From NCBI GenBank assembly GCA_963580455.1, contig OY756965.1, positions 20,992,902-21,056,901 of the forward strand: DNA of 64,000 bases, written 5' to 3'. Each line of letters opens with the position of its first letter. Position 1 is the first letter of the stretch. Under the pieces are notes generated by a model. The model had not been told where the DNA came from. It ran no database searches and saw only the letters and a list, made by a program, of their open reading frames with translations. This document shows, one piece after another, positions 62,425 through 64,000 of this stretch. The DNA is from Euonymus europaeus. Lineage: Eukaryota; Streptophyta; Magnoliopsida; Celastrales; Celastraceae. Both the position numbers and the translations under genes were made by a program.

Positions 62425-64000
62425 GACCCTTTCACCATGGCAAGTTAGCTCATTTCTTTGAGATGGCCTGTATGCAAAATGCGGCGAGGTACTTCTAATT
62501 TAATCTTTGACTTGATCCAATGAGATTTAGGTCAGACTACAAACAGGAATAGTACTGGGAGGACCAAGGCACAAAATTGCGTGGGCTGAAGGTCCTGCTG
62601 CCTCTGGTTTATGGTTTCAAGTCAGTTCAGTGACTTTTCGTTCTGAAGACAATTTTAGTATTTTACAGTTGCTTTTTAAAATGGTTGAAACATTTTGAAT
62701 GTGAAGCTGAAACATGGATATACAGAATTGGAAAAGCATGAGGGACAGTTGAAATTGTTTCTTTCTTCCAACGGTAGATAATTTTTTGTCTAAGAAAATG
62801 AAAATTTTATGTTGACGTCAGTCTTTGGGGATTCTTTGGAGTGTGCATTTTCACTCTCCAGTGGTATATGGCAGGATTCGGTTTGATCAGTTGATCGATT
62901 TGTCCGATTCGGATTGAATCAAGTTTGGACATAAGTTTAATGTCCAAAATTCAGATCCAAACATAAAAAGTTTGTCCGATTTAAAATTGAAATATAAGTC
63001 TTGTTTGATTTAGTTGTTTGTCTCCTAACTTGGATTGAATTATTATTCAATTTATTTGTCCGAAATCCGGATTTAAACCCATCTGGACTTCGAACTCCGG
63101 ATTTAAACCCATCTGGACATGGTCATTTAAATACGTTTGAAAATTTAAACAAATTCAACTCTGAACAAGTAAGTATTTTATGTTTAATCCAAATCGATCC
63201 GGATCCGAATCCAAATTTTTGTCATGCCTGGATGGGTCAGGTGGAGTAGGATAAGAGGTTTTTCTTTTTCTGAAAGGCAAGTGGGATTAAAGTTAGTATG
63301 GAGAACCCTAAAATCTGGTATTAAATGGAAAAGGATTACGCTTCAATCAGTGTTGCCTAACAAACCGGTGTCACATGTCATGATTATTTGGTTACGGACT
63401 TGCCATATATAGTAGGCCACTCACTAATATCACTAAGGGCATCTTCTCTCATACGTCGGATGTCCATTGTTGGCATCACGCACAAATAAAAAAAGTCTCA
63501 GTTATTTATTTATTTATTTATTTTGTAAGATAAAACAACAAATAGTATAAATATTATTATAAATGAAAATTGTCATTGGCTGTTCCTAATAACAACACAA
63601 GTCTCACTTTCAATTTCATCTGAAATTTATATTTTTAATATTTTAAAAACCCACGTAAGAAAATTATACTTGAGTTAGAAGTACCAATGATCAACAGAGT
63701 GAGACTTAAATATCATGAGTATTATTAATGTAATTGTTGTTTGCGTGATTCAAATTAATCTCGTAAAATGGTAAAAATATACCTTTTTTTTTATGTTAGC
63801 TGAGCTGAACACTAGTGTTATTGTAACTCTTTAACTGAATGTTAAGAAATAATCAAAAAAATTCGAGGAAATTTTCTTGGGTCTGGGGTTGGTCCAATGG
63901 GTAAAATCACTGGACGCCTCCAGTGTCCCTAATTTGGGTCACTAAATTTTTTTTTTGAAAAAATAATAAACGTGCGGTGTACATCGTAATAATTTTAATT
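62425..64000. other. TMEM214-like 3' UTR and AT-rich intergenic end
   Basis: No gene is seen. A direct repeat of CCGGATTTAAACCCATCTGG occurs at 63067 and 63099. A (TTTA)n microsatellite is at 63502-63525. At 63893-63960 a GGTCCAATGGGTAAAATCAC stretch followed by GGTCACTAAATTTTTTTTT resembles a SINE but is too weak to call. Confidence 0.5.

Noticed and set aside
63893..63960. SINE-like head at the window end
   Set aside because: Only a weak box A resemblance and no clear box B, and it is cut close to the window end.

Overview
This is eudicot nuclear DNA. It is AT-rich and gene-sparse, its coding regions are broken by introns with mostly GT-AG borders, and it is densely packed with transposon relics. 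All recognised proteins are plant families: an LRAT/LEAD protein, anthocyanin-type R2R3-MYBs, the starch factor PTST1, a DELLA-GRAS repressor, a plastid-type dehydroascorbate reductase (DHAR), a GeBP-like transcription factor and a plant TMEM214 homologue. I cannot name the species.

Layout. Bases 1-375 hold the 3' end of an LRAT-domain gene. Bases 2141-7573 are a 5.4-kb PIF/Harbinger element carrying both element proteins (a DDE transposase with its catalytic residues intact and a Myb/SANT partner), both on the minus strand. From about 2.07 to 24.8 kb the DNA is an old tandem array of three related units. Unit 1 (2.07-2.14 plus 7.58-10.9 kb) is split by the Harbinger element, an 1.09-kb element with a perfect 9-bp target duplication and a further 0.86-kb insertion, and has no MYB gene left. 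Unit 2 (11.34-16.9 kb) carries MYB-A and unit 3 (17.07-22.9 kb) carries MYB-B. Comparing the units shows empty and filled sites for many insertions.

Bases 24.1-25.2 kb include a copy of a plant mitochondrial tRNA-Tyr and sequence of different base composition. A frameshifted F-box pseudogene (minus strand) and a decayed RTE-type LINE precede PTST1 (plus strand, 8 coding exons, 28834-34749). The intronless DELLA gene (minus strand, 36649-38376) has a small MITE just upstream. DHAR (plus strand, 6 exons, 40899-48084) and an intronless GeBP-like gene (49548-50486) follow. A 2.2-kb foldback element with about 0.8-0.95-kb inverted arms made largely of short GTTCGAGTA-type repeats lies directly behind GeBP. 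The TMEM214-like gene (plus strand, 10 exons, 56827-62424) closes the window.

The single-copy genes are not an operon or pathway; each is an ordinary plant gene with its own role (starch synthesis, gibberellin response, ascorbate recycling, transcription, ER membrane). The most informative part is the MYB array: two anthocyanin-class activators that are nearly identical in exon 1 but differ in promoter architecture (a roughly 104-bp repeat expanded to three copies and an LTR-like insertion upstream of MYB-A), in intron load, in one splice donor (GC in MYB-B) and in the C-terminus (shortened in MYB-A). Exon coordinates were derived by eye from splice consensus, reading-frame continuity and family conservation; no transcript data were available.
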